From an uncultured Bacillota bacterium (GTDB lineage: Bacteria; Bacillota; Clostridia; Peptostreptococcales; Anaerovoracaceae): a stretch of 5,095 nucleotides of DNA. The notes under the pieces are model-generated. The model saw nothing but the letters and a program-made list of their open reading frames with translations, made no database searches and was not told the origin of the DNA. The stretch covers positions 1 to 5,095 of the forward strand of contig CAMNNV010000098.1 of the NCBI GenBank assembly GCA_946546075.1, written 5' to 3'. Numbering within the stretch: position 1 is the stretch's first letter; each line of letters opens with the position of its first letter. This document shows, piece after piece, positions 1 through 5,095 of this stretch. The position numbers and the translations under genes are program-made.

Positions 1-1130
1 TCTTCAGCAGCCGACTCTTCTTCCCGACCCTCTTCTGGATCTGCCGTCTTATCTGCTTCGGTTTCAATTTGATCAACGGATTCTGATTCTTCTGTTACCT
101 GATTTCTGCCTTCGACTTGTTCTGATTCGATCGCGTTGTTTCGTTCTGACTCGACCGCATCGTCTGTCATTTGCTGTCTTTCAGAATGATCTTCTTCAGA
201 AGGATTTTCTTCAGTGTTCTCCTTTTTATCATTTTCATCGGTCGCAAGATTCTTGTTATCCTGTTCGTTCACATGTTGCTGCTTATAGCTCTCAACCATC
301 TCATGATCCACAAGTTCCGCTGTTTTCGGATCCACTGGATTATCCGTCCCATAATAGTGATTCATCAACGTATTATTGATATCCTGTTCAATATTTGGGT
401 TGCCGAATACCCCCTGCGCTTCGCTCAGAGTTGCTTGATACCCATTGATCTCCACCTCTTTTTTGTACTGCTCTGCTGTTGGATCCGGCCCGAAATTCTG
501 CAGGTTTTGATTCGCAATGTTCATCGCCTGCATTTCCCCGTATTTATGAGCATCTCTTTCTGTAGACTGCAGATAATACATGTAATAACCATATCCCGGG
601 GTCTCCCCATTCAAATAATGGGAGCCTTGACTTTGGACCGGTTTATTATCAGCAGTCTGATCGTTGACCAGCGAAGTGGTGAAGTTGTTTGCGGTATACT
701 CCGCAGCCAGCTGCTGATTGGAACTGCTGATTGTTTTGTCTATCACTTGATTCTGCCAGGCATGTATGTTTTCATGCAGCACTGTCTCCAGGGCCATGTA
801 ATTTGAATGTGAAAAGGGCTCCTCTATCCTGGTTCCATTGAACTCATGACTGCGTATATCCCGTACAAAGTTATCACGGTTCAACTCAATGACGTTGCCT
901 GATTGGCGACCTTGCACACCTGACGGCAGGTCGGCAAAGCGCACTTCACATGCCCCTTTCTCTCCCATGGATCTTGCCGCTCTGTTGACCGTTTCCTGCA
1001 GAAGCTGCTGCCTTTCATTTTCGCCCATACTGCTCCATATTTCGCCCCGAAACATGCCAAACAAGTCTTTATCGCTGTAGTTTCCATAAGTAGTCGGGTG
1101 GACGCCGTACCCTAAAAACTTGAAAATCAT
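1..1130 (-). CDS. Putative HExxH zinc metallopeptidase with acidic C-terminal tail (C-terminus cut by window edge)
   Basis: I translated an open frame of 376 residues from the ATG at 1130; it has no stop before the left edge, so the C-terminus is missing. Seen: residues 117-126 read VLHENIHAWQ, an HExxH motif with H119, E120 and H123, typical of zincin metallopeptidases. A later helix-like stretch, STERDAHKYGEMQ (189-201), offers E191 as a possible third zinc ligand; E144 is an alternative. Residues 1-280 look globular. From about 289 onward the chain is acidic low complexity, with 33 Asp/Glu in the 88 residues 289-376. There is no N-terminal hydrophobic stretch, so no Sec signal or membrane anchor is visible. 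The start is supported by GGAGAA 7 bases upstream and by overlap with the preceding gene. It could be a cytoplasmic protease, or an effector or toxin-type peptidase exported by another route. I recognise no named family, and the substrate is unknown. The reading frame is very likely real; the enzymatic role is inferred from the motif. Confidence 0.85.
   Translation of the reverse strand, partial: MIFKFLGYGVHPTTYGNYSDKDLFGMFRGEIWSSMGENERQQLLQETVNRAARSMGEKGACEVRFADLPSGVQGRQSGNVIELNRDNFVRDIRSHEFNGTRIEEPFSHSNYMALETVLHENIHAWQNQVIDKTISSSNQQLAAEYTANNFTTSLVNDQTADNKPVQSQGSHYLNGETPGYGYYMYYLQSTERDAHKYGEMQAMNIANQNLQNFGPDPTAEQYKKEVEINGYQATLSEAQGVFGNPNIEQDINNTLMNHYYGTDNPVDPKTAELVDHEMVESYKQQHVNEQDNKNLATDENDKKENTEENPSEEDHSERQQMTDDAVESERNNAIESEQVEGRNQVTEESESVDQIETEADKTADPEEGREEESAAE
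119..158 (-). repeat. Imperfect 24-base direct repeat in the acidic tail
   Basis: On the plus strand, bases 119-134 and 143-158 match at 14 of 16 positions (core gttctga-tcga-cgc) and are offset by 24 bases. In the minus-strand protein they encode AVESER (325-330) and AIESEQ (333-338), an eight-residue period. This suggests the tail grew by local duplication. It is one degenerate pair, not a long array. Confidence 0.5.
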
Positions 1131-1429
1131 TTCTTAGTTCTCCATATTCTCATAACGCCTGCCTCTTCATCACGAAGATATAAACTCATTGTGAGAAAGG
1201 CATCCAGGAAGTCCTCATCACCTCTAAGTGACATTATCGCATTGATGCAGTACTTACCGATCCACAGATCCGAGATCGGTTTTTCCTGCATCCATTCGGC
1301 AAGATTTTGTTCCAGCCTATCGTCACCTTCTTTTATGATTCTCTCCGCCATATAGTTGGCATAGTGTTCATCCGCCAGAGGATTATGCCCCATGATCGCT
1401 TCAACGAGCTCTATTTTGTCTACTTTCAT
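1127..1429 (-). CDS. Small acidic hypothetical protein, coupled to the metallopeptidase gene
   Basis: A 100-residue protein that I do not recognise. It looks soluble and mostly helical: no signal peptide, no membrane segment, and no Cys/His metal cluster (one Cys, at 61). It is acidic, with 20 Asp/Glu against 13 Lys/Arg, and aromatic residues are spread through it (W46, W56, Y60, Y84, W96). The start is well supported by AGGAG (1443-1439) 9 bases upstream of the ATG, with a candidate promoter further upstream. Its stop overlaps the start of the HExxH gene by 4 bases, so the two genes form one transcription and translation unit. Inference only: a small acidic protein made just before a putative peptidase could be an inhibitor or immunity protein, a chaperone, or an adaptor. 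Nothing in the sequence decides between these. Confidence 0.8.
   Translation of the reverse strand: MKVDKIELVEAIMGHNPLADEHYANYMAERIIKEGDDRLEQNLAEWMQEKPISDLWIGKYCINAIMSLRGDEDFLDAFLTMSLYLRDEEAGVMRIWRTKK
1138..1143 (-). promoter_or_regulatory. Ribosome binding site for the metallopeptidase gene, inside the upstream gene
   Basis: The minus strand reads GGAGAA, then a 7-base spacer, then the ATG at 1130. It lies within the last codons of the 100-residue gene, whose TGA (1129-1127) overlaps this ATG as ATGA. This layout is typical of translational coupling, so the two proteins are probably made together. It also fixes the start of a gene whose other end is outside the window. Confidence 0.75.
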
Positions 1430-1438
1430 ACTTGGTTT

Positions 1439-1443
1439 CTCCT
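1439..1443 (-). promoter_or_regulatory. Ribosome binding site of the 100-residue gene
   Basis: The minus strand reads AAAAGGAG followed by a 9-base spacer to the ATG at 1429. It is a near-consensus Shine-Dalgarno site. It supports this small frame as a real gene and fixes its start. Confidence 0.75.
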
Positions 1444-1513
1444 TTTACGCGTAACTCTATCAGATGATTCAGTGACACTAGCAGGATGCCAAAACAGGAT
1501 TCATGCTATTTCT

Positions 1514-1541
1514 ATCATACCACAGTTTTATATGATGTCGC
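1514..1541 (-). promoter_or_regulatory. Candidate sigma-A promoter with extended -10 for the accessory gene pair
   Basis: Reading the minus strand, GCGACA (1541-1536, 4 of 6 matches to TTGACA) is followed by a 16-base spacer and TATGAT (1519-1514, 5 of 6 matches to TATAAT). TGG directly before the -10 gives the extended TGn element. Transcription would start near 1507 and leave a leader of roughly 75-80 bases before the 100-residue gene. It lies downstream of the tyrS terminator, as expected for an independent unit. The weak -35 is partly offset by the extended -10. Confidence 0.5.
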
Positions 1542-1591
1542 GGGGTTGATTTTAACAAGTATTCAAGGAGTTTCCCTTGTGATCCGGAAAT

Positions 1592-1639
1592 AAAAAACCG
1601 CTGCCCGTTCGTCTGAACGATTGCAGCGATTTTTATTTT
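1592..1639 (-). terminator. Rho-independent terminator after tyrS, probably bidirectional
   Basis: On the minus strand, CGCTGC (1628-1623) pairs with GCAGCG (1604-1599), and inside that CGTTC (1619-1615) pairs with GAACG (1610-1606) around a 4-base loop. A small AAT/G bulge separates the two stems. Six T residues follow (1597-1592). On the plus strand the same hairpin is followed by atttttatttt (1629-1639), so it could also stop plus-strand transcripts, although no plus-strand gene is seen in the window. It begins about 28 bases past the tyrS stop and separates the operon from the accessory cassette. Confidence 0.85.
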
Positions 1640-1656
1640 GCTATTATCCCGTCATC

Positions 1657-2994
1657 CTACTTCAGTGTTACGATGACTTTCTTTTTCTTGCCCTTCTCTA
1701 CGAGGATCTTGCCTTCTTTGAAGAGATCCGGAGTCACTGCGAATTTCTTGTCCATGATCTTCTCGCCGTCGATCTTCAGACCGCCCTGCTCGATGGTCAT
1801 GAAGCCTTCTCTGTTGCTCGGTACCAGACCCAGCTCCTTGATGAAGGATACGACGCCCATGCCTTCGCCTTCCAGCTTCGCTGTTTCGAATTCAACAGTC
1901 GGCAGGTTCGACAGGTCTCCGCCGCCGCCGAATGCTGCTCTTGCGGCATCCTGTGCTTTCTGTGCTTCCTCTTCGCCGTGTACCAGCTTCGTTACCTCGA
2001 ATGCCAGGACTTCCTTCGCCTTGTTGATCTCCTTGTCTTCCAGGGATGCAAGTCTCTTGACCTCATCCATAGGCAGGAATGTGAGCATCCTCAGGCACTT
2101 CTCAACATCAGCATCCCCTACGTTTCTCCAGTACTGGTAGAACTCGTACGGTGACGTCTTCTGTGCATCGAGCCACAGTGCGCCCTTCTGGGTCTTGCCC
2201 ATCTTCTTGCCCTCTGAGTTGGTCAGCAGGGAGAAGGTCATACCGTAGACTTCTTTGCCTGTCATCTTGCGGGTGAGGTCCACGCCGCCGATGATGTTGG
2301 ACCACTGGTCATTGCCGCCGAATTCGATCTTCACATCGAAGTCTCTTGCCATGACCATGAAGTCGTAGCTCTGCATCAGCATGTAGTTCAGTTCGAACAT
2401 GGTCAGTCCGCCTTCGCGGTCCATTCTCTGCTTGAAGCACTCTGCACGGAGCATGGTGTTGACGTTGAACTGGGAACCGACTTCTCTCAGGAAATCGATG
2501 TAGTTCAGCGGACGCAGCCAGCGGGCATTGTTGACCGCCACGGCTTTGCCCGGATCCGGAGTCTTGTTCTCGTGACCCGGAACGTATACACCGTCATTTC
2601 CTACGTACTCCCACTCATCGTCGAAGTCGAGGAACTTGTCAAAAAGCTTCTTAAACTGCTCGCAGTTATGCTCGATGGTCTCGATATCCATTACCTGACG
2701 CATATCTGTACGTCCGGAAGGGTCGCCTACCATGCCTGTACCGCCGCCGATGAGCACGACAGGAGTATGTCCGAACTTCTGCATATACATCATGATGATG
2801 ACCTGCATGAAGTGGCCTACGTGGAGGCAGTCTGCCGTCGGGTCGAATCCAATATAGAACTTAACTTTCTCGTTCTGAAGAAGTTCTCTTACCTTCTCCT
2901 CATCCGTTGACTGTTCTATAAAACCTCTCTCCTTCAGAACATCATATACATTGTCAAACTTGCTGACATTATCAGGAATGAAATCGAAATTCAT
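1657..2994 (-). CDS. tyrS: Tyrosine--tRNA ligase (TyrRS)
   Basis: A 445-residue class I aminoacyl-tRNA synthetase that activates tyrosine with ATP and loads it onto tRNA-Tyr in the cytoplasm. Seen: the HIGH-type motif is HVGH (58-61) after GFDPTADCL. IGGGTGMVGDPSG (82-94) follows. YMLMQSYDF (204-212) and GGNDQWSNIIGG (226-237) are typical of the tyrosine pocket and active-site helix. The KMSKS-type loop is KMGKT (264-268), close to the KFGKT form of bacterial TyrRS. Residues from about 380 to 440 form the S4-like tRNA-binding domain. All signature regions are intact and the length is slightly above the usual 420 or so. The ATG at 2994 is preceded by AGGAG at 3012-3008, a somewhat long 13-base spacer, giving about 14 residues before the usual VYDVLKERGFI opening. 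It sits 24 bases after upp and is last in the operon. Residues about 125-153 appear to contain an insertion relative to Bacillus TyrRS as I remember it. Confidence 0.97.
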   Translation of the reverse strand: MNFDFIPDNVSKFDNVYDVLKERGFIEQSTDEEKVRELLQNEKVKFYIGFDPTADCLHVGHFMQVIIMMYMQKFGHTPVVLIGGGTGMVGDPSGRTDMRQVMDIETIEHNCEQFKKLFDKFLDFDDEWEYVGNDGVYVPGHENKTPDPGKAVAVNNARWLRPLNYIDFLREVGSQFNVNTMLRAECFKQRMDREGGLTMFELNYMLMQSYDFMVMARDFDVKIEFGGNDQWSNIIGGVDLTRKMTGKEVYGMTFSLLTNSEGKKMGKTQKGALWLDAQKTSPYEFYQYWRNVGDADVEKCLRMLTFLPMDEVKRLASLEDKEINKAKEVLAFEVTKLVHGEEEAQKAQDAARAAFGGGGDLSNLPTVEFETAKLEGEGMGVVSFIKELGLVPSNREGFMTIEQGGLKIDGEKIMDKKFAVTPDLFKEGKILVEKGKKKKVIVTLK

Positions 2995-3007
2995 TTTGCT
3001 TTAAACT

Positions 3008-3012
3008 CTCCT
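3008..3012 (-). promoter_or_regulatory. Ribosome binding site of tyrS in the upp-tyrS gap
   Basis: AGGAG on the minus strand begins 6 bases after the upp stop codon and lies 13 bases before the tyrS ATG. It fills most of the 24-base gap. That leaves no room for a T-box leader or a separate promoter, so tyrS must be co-transcribed from upstream unless a promoter lies within upp. Confidence 0.6.
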
Positions 3013-3018
3013 TTTGAT

Positions 3019-3648
3019 TTATTTAGTACCGTAAATTCTGTCACCTGCATCTCCAAGTCCCGGAACGATGTATGCATTCTCGTTCAGGCACTCATCCTTC
3101 GCTGCGATGTAGATGTCAACGTCAGGATGCTTCTCTTCTAATACCTTGATACCTTCCGGTGCTGCGATGAGGCACATGAACGTGATCTTCTTGGCGCCTC
3201 TTTCCTTGACGAAATCGATGGCTGCTGCTGCACTTCCGCCTGTTGCGAGCATCGGGTCGAGAACGAATACTTCTCTCTCAGCGATATCGTTCGGCAGTTT
3301 GCAGTAATATTCTACAGGCTCATGAGTATCAGGATCTCTGTAGAGTCCAACGAATCCTACCTTAGCGTTCGGTACCAGATCCAGGAATCCGTCTACCATG
3401 CCCAGGCCTGCTCTGAGGATAGGAACGATAGCGACGTCCTCGCCGTCAAGCATGTTGACCTTCGTCGGGCAGATCGGTGTCTCGATCTCCACTTCCTTGA
3501 GTGGCAGATGTCTTGTGGACTCAAAGCACATGAGTCTTGCGATCTCTCTGACCAGTTCTCTGAAATCCTTTGTGCTTGTGTCCTTCATTCTAATAAGTGC
3601 TGTCTTGTGCTGAATTAACGGATGGTCGAATACATGTACTTTACCCAT
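3019..3648 (-). CDS. upp: Uracil phosphoribosyltransferase
   Basis: A 209-residue type I phosphoribosyltransferase that makes UMP and pyrophosphate from uracil and PRPP: the pyrimidine salvage enzyme, cytoplasmic. Seen: the PRPP-binding loop is VLDPMLATGGSA (129-140). The C-terminal uracil-binding segment YIVPGLGDAGDRIYGTK (193-209) is complete. VPILRAGLGMVDG (75-87) is the conserved N-terminal block. The length matches the family norm of about 208-210. The ATG at 3648 is supported by overlapping AAGGA sites 5 and 9 bases upstream in a purine-rich run. It lies 66 bases after rpiB and 24 before tyrS in the same direction. RpiB supplies ribose-5-phosphate, the precursor of PRPP, so the neighbours fit metabolically. 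Nothing is missing or unusual. Confidence 0.98.
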   Translation of the reverse strand: MGKVHVFDHPLIQHKTALIRMKDTSTKDFRELVREIARLMCFESTRHLPLKEVEIETPICPTKVNMLDGEDVAIVPILRAGLGMVDGFLDLVPNAKVGFVGLYRDPDTHEPVEYYCKLPNDIAEREVFVLDPMLATGGSAAAAIDFVKERGAKKITFMCLIAAPEGIKVLEEKHPDVDIYIAAKDECLNENAYIVPGLGDAGDRIYGTK

Positions 3649-3714
3649 GCCTGTCCTTCCTTTCTTTTTTATTGCTAAAATCCCTTTATCATAACGGCCT
3701 TATGCCGCAATTAA

Positions 3715-4146
3715 CTAACCTTCGATCTGGTCGATCCTGCGCTGGTGGCGTCCGCCCTCGAACTCCGTATCCAGGAACGCCTTTGTGATAGCAATTCCCG
3801 TCTCCTCGTCGATGATCCTTCCGCCCATTGCCAGCATATTGGCGTTGTTGTGCTTTCTCGTAAGCTCCGCCATCTCCACATTCGTACAAAGTCCGCAGCG
3901 GATGCCTTTGACTTTGTTGGCTGCGATGCTGATGCCGATCCCTGTGCCGCAGCAGACGATGCCTCTGTCCGCCTCGCCGGATGCCACAGCCTCTGCGCAC
4001 GCTCTGCCGTACTTCGGGTAATCCACGGACTCCGCGGAATTCGTTCCCAGATCTGTCACTTCCACATCGCCTCTGGACTCCAGATACGCCTTCACCGCTT
4101 CCTTGAGTTCGAAACCGCCGTGGTCACATGCAATTGCTATTTTCAT
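3715..4146 (-). CDS. rpiB: Ribose-5-phosphate isomerase B
   Basis: A 143-residue RpiB/LacAB-family sugar-phosphate isomerase that interconverts ribulose-5-phosphate and ribose-5-phosphate in the pentose phosphate pathway. Seen: IACDHGG (5-11) with D8 and H9; DYPKYG (42-47); CCGTGIGISIAANK (65-78), where C66 matches the catalytic Cys66 of E. coli RpiB; H99 in RKHNNANML; and EGGRHQRR (130-137). These are the known substrate-binding and catalytic positions. I chose the ATG at 4146 because GAGG (4156-4153) sits 6 bases before it and the protein then opens MKIAIACDHGG as family members do. A longer frame from a GTG at 4158 would add MRRD and has no better support. It begins 8 bases after the sua5 stop. 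LacA/LacB-type galactose-6-phosphate isomerases are relatives, but the catalytic set and neighbourhood favour RpiB. Confidence 0.95.
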   Translation of the reverse strand: MKIAIACDHGGFELKEAVKAYLESRGDVEVTDLGTNSAESVDYPKYGRACAEAVASGEADRGIVCCGTGIGISIAANKVKGIRCGLCTNVEMAELTRKHNNANMLAMGGRIIDEETGIAITKAFLDTEFEGGRHQRRIDQIEG

Positions 4147-4152
4147 ATCACG

Positions 4153-4156
4153 CCTC
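4153..4156 (-). promoter_or_regulatory. Ribosome binding site that decides the rpiB start
   Basis: GTGAGG on the minus strand (core GAGG at 4156-4153), with a 6-base spacer to the ATG at 4146. It overlaps the last bases of the sua5 stop codon. The alternative GTG start at 4158 lies inside or before this site, so it could not use it. Confidence 0.65.
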
Positions 4157-5095
4157 ACACTTCTTTGATATTATACCCTGCAGATCGCAGCATCCTGTTC
4201 ATCACTGCGAATCCACGCTGATCGCCCGCATCGAGAGCCCCCGCGATGATGTAATCCACACCATCTTCATCCATCTGCCGCAATCTCGCAAAGAGGTCGT
4301 GGGCTGCTTCTTCGAAGTCGTTTTCTCCAAAAAGGATGACGCCTGTCTTCAGGCCGGAAGATTCCTTCTCTTCCCGGAGCCTGGCAGCTTCTGCTTCCAC
4401 CCGCTCCTGCGGTCCCGAGAGGATGATCATCTCCGCCTCCGGCGCATAGTGTTTATATTTCATGCCTGGGGACTTCGGTTTCTCCACCTCAGTCTCTGTC
4501 TTCGCATACAGGGCTTCGTCGTACTTCACAGGTCTTCCCAGGACTTCGGCCAGCTGCTCTGCTGTGATCATGCCGGGTCTCAAAATATTCGGGGTGTCTC
4601 CCGTCATATCGAGAACGGTCGACTCGATGCCGATCCTGCAGTCGTCTCCTGCGATGATGCCGTGGATGCGTCCATCCATATCCCGGATGACGTCGCTTGC
4701 CCTCGTAGGGCTCGGTTTACCGGAAAGGTTGGCGCTTGGTGCTGCCACCGGGCATCCTGCTGTCCGGATCAGCTCCAGAGCAGGCTCACAGTCCGGCATC
4801 CTCACAGCCACTGTCTCGAGGCCACCCGTGGTCTTATACGGAACGACTTTTCGTTTGTTCACCACCATGGTCAGAGGTCCCGGCCAGAAAGCGTCCATGA
4901 GTTTCTCCATGTCCTCCGTCACATCGTCCGTCAGCATCCTCAGATCCTTCGGCTCTGCGATGTGAACGATCATCGGATTGTCGCTGGGACGACCCTTTGC
5001 TTCATACACTTCCGCTACTGCATCAGGATTCAGGGCATCTGCGCCAAGTCCGTAGACCGTCTCGGTAGGAAAAGCGATGAGCCCGCCGCAGGTCA
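4155..5095 (-). CDS. sua5 (ywlC/tsaC family): L-threonylcarbamoyladenylate synthase, Sua5 type (N-terminus cut by window edge)
   Basis: It condenses threonine, bicarbonate and ATP to L-threonylcarbamoyl-AMP, which TsaD and its partners transfer to A37 of ANN-decoding tRNAs (t6A). The frame is open to the right edge and gives 312 residues. A GTG at 5009 is not the start, because the frame continues upstream with the conserved block GGLIAFPTETVYGLGADAL. Probably about 30 N-terminal residues are missing. Numbering from the first complete codon in the window: AKGRPSDNP (32-40), FWPGPLTMVV (69-78), APSANLSG (118-125) and GIESTVLD (154-161) form the YrdC/TsaC ATP- and threonine-binding core. SPGMKYKHYAP (208-218) is the conserved linker to the C-terminal Sua5 domain, which is present (to 312). 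So this is the long two-domain Sua5/YwlC form, not the short TsaC form. It is the first visible gene of the operon, 8 bases before rpiB. Confidence 0.96.
   Translation of the reverse strand, partial: TCGGLIAFPTETVYGLGADALNPDAVAEVYEAKGRPSDNPMIVHIAEPKDLRMLTDDVTEDMEKLMDAFWPGPLTMVVNKRKVVPYKTTGGLETVAVRMPDCEPALELIRTAGCPVAAPSANLSGKPSPTRASDVIRDMDGRIHGIIAGDDCRIGIESTVLDMTGDTPNILRPGMITAEQLAEVLGRPVKYDEALYAKTETEVEKPKSPGMKYKHYAPEAEMIILSGPQERVEAEAARLREEKESSGLKTGVILFGENDFEEAAHDLFARLRQMDEDGVDYIIAGALDAGDQRGFAVMNRMLRSAGYNIKEV

Noticed and set aside
171..806. A plus-strand frame of 211 residues that looks hydrophobic and membrane-like.
   Set aside because: It lies fully antisense to the HExxH gene. Its Phe/Leu/Ile richness is what the complement of an acidic, A-rich coding strand produces. 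I saw no convincing ribosome binding site, and the minus-strand frame has a recognisable motif.
881..1087. A minus-strand frame of 68 residues with several Cys.
   Set aside because: It is out of frame inside the metallopeptidase gene, with no family resemblance and no independent start signals. The Cys residues are not in a regular zinc-binding spacing.
1564..1579. Inverted repeat CAAGG/CCTTG upstream of the accessory promoter, considered as an operator.
   Set aside because: Five base pairs with a 6-base loop occur often by chance, and no second copy or known operator consensus is visible.
1430..1656. Possible CRISPR array, tRNA, riboswitch or transposon end in the intergenic region.
   Set aside because: Apart from the terminator, the candidate promoter and the ribosome binding site, I see no repeated spacer pattern, no cloverleaf with a T-arm, no riboswitch core and no terminal inverted repeats.
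3690..3708. A small inverted repeat CATAA/TTATG in the rpiB-upp gap as a terminator.
   Set aside because: Only five mostly A-T pairs around a five-base loop, with no T-tract directly after it. Too weak to end transcription inside the operon.
3688..3716. A TATGAT hexamer (minus strand, 3693-3688) in the rpiB-upp gap as an internal upp promoter.
   Set aside because: No hexamer at 16-19 bases upstream resembles TTGACA beyond three matches, and there is no TGn extension. The gap is short and AT-rich, so a chance -10 is likely.

Overview
The window looks like part of a chromosome from an anaerobic, moderate-GC Clostridia-type Firmicute. This rests on the overall look of the TyrS, Upp, RpiB and Sua5 proteins, on strong AGGAG-type ribosome binding sites, and on the sua5-rpiB-upp gene order, which is familiar from Firmicutes. 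I cannot assign a genus. Every gene I can support lies on the minus strand, so transcription runs from high to low coordinates.

Region 1 (5095 down to 1657) is a compact housekeeping operon. It holds sua5/tsaC-type L-threonylcarbamoyladenylate synthase (N-terminus cut by the window edge), rpiB (ribose-5-phosphate isomerase B), upp (uracil phosphoribosyltransferase) and tyrS (tyrosyl-tRNA synthetase). The gaps are 8, 66 and 24 bases. A hairpin with T-tracts on both sides (1592-1639) ends the operon. Sua5 (t6A37 tRNA modification) and TyrS (tRNA charging) serve translation. RpiB links pentose phosphates to ribose-5-phosphate, the precursor of PRPP, which Upp uses to salvage uracil.

Region 2 (1656 to 1430) is a 227-base intergenic stretch. 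It holds the terminator and a plausible sigma-A promoter with an extended -10, pointing into region 3.

Region 3 (1429 down to 1) is a two-gene accessory cassette that samples as lower in GC than the operon. A 100-residue acidic protein is joined by an ATGA stop/start overlap to a long gene that runs off the left edge. That gene is easy to miss because its stop codon lies outside the window. Its protein carries a clear HExxH zinc-metallopeptidase motif and a Glu/Asp-rich C-terminal tail, with no signal peptide in view. This coupled pair is the least explained part of the window.
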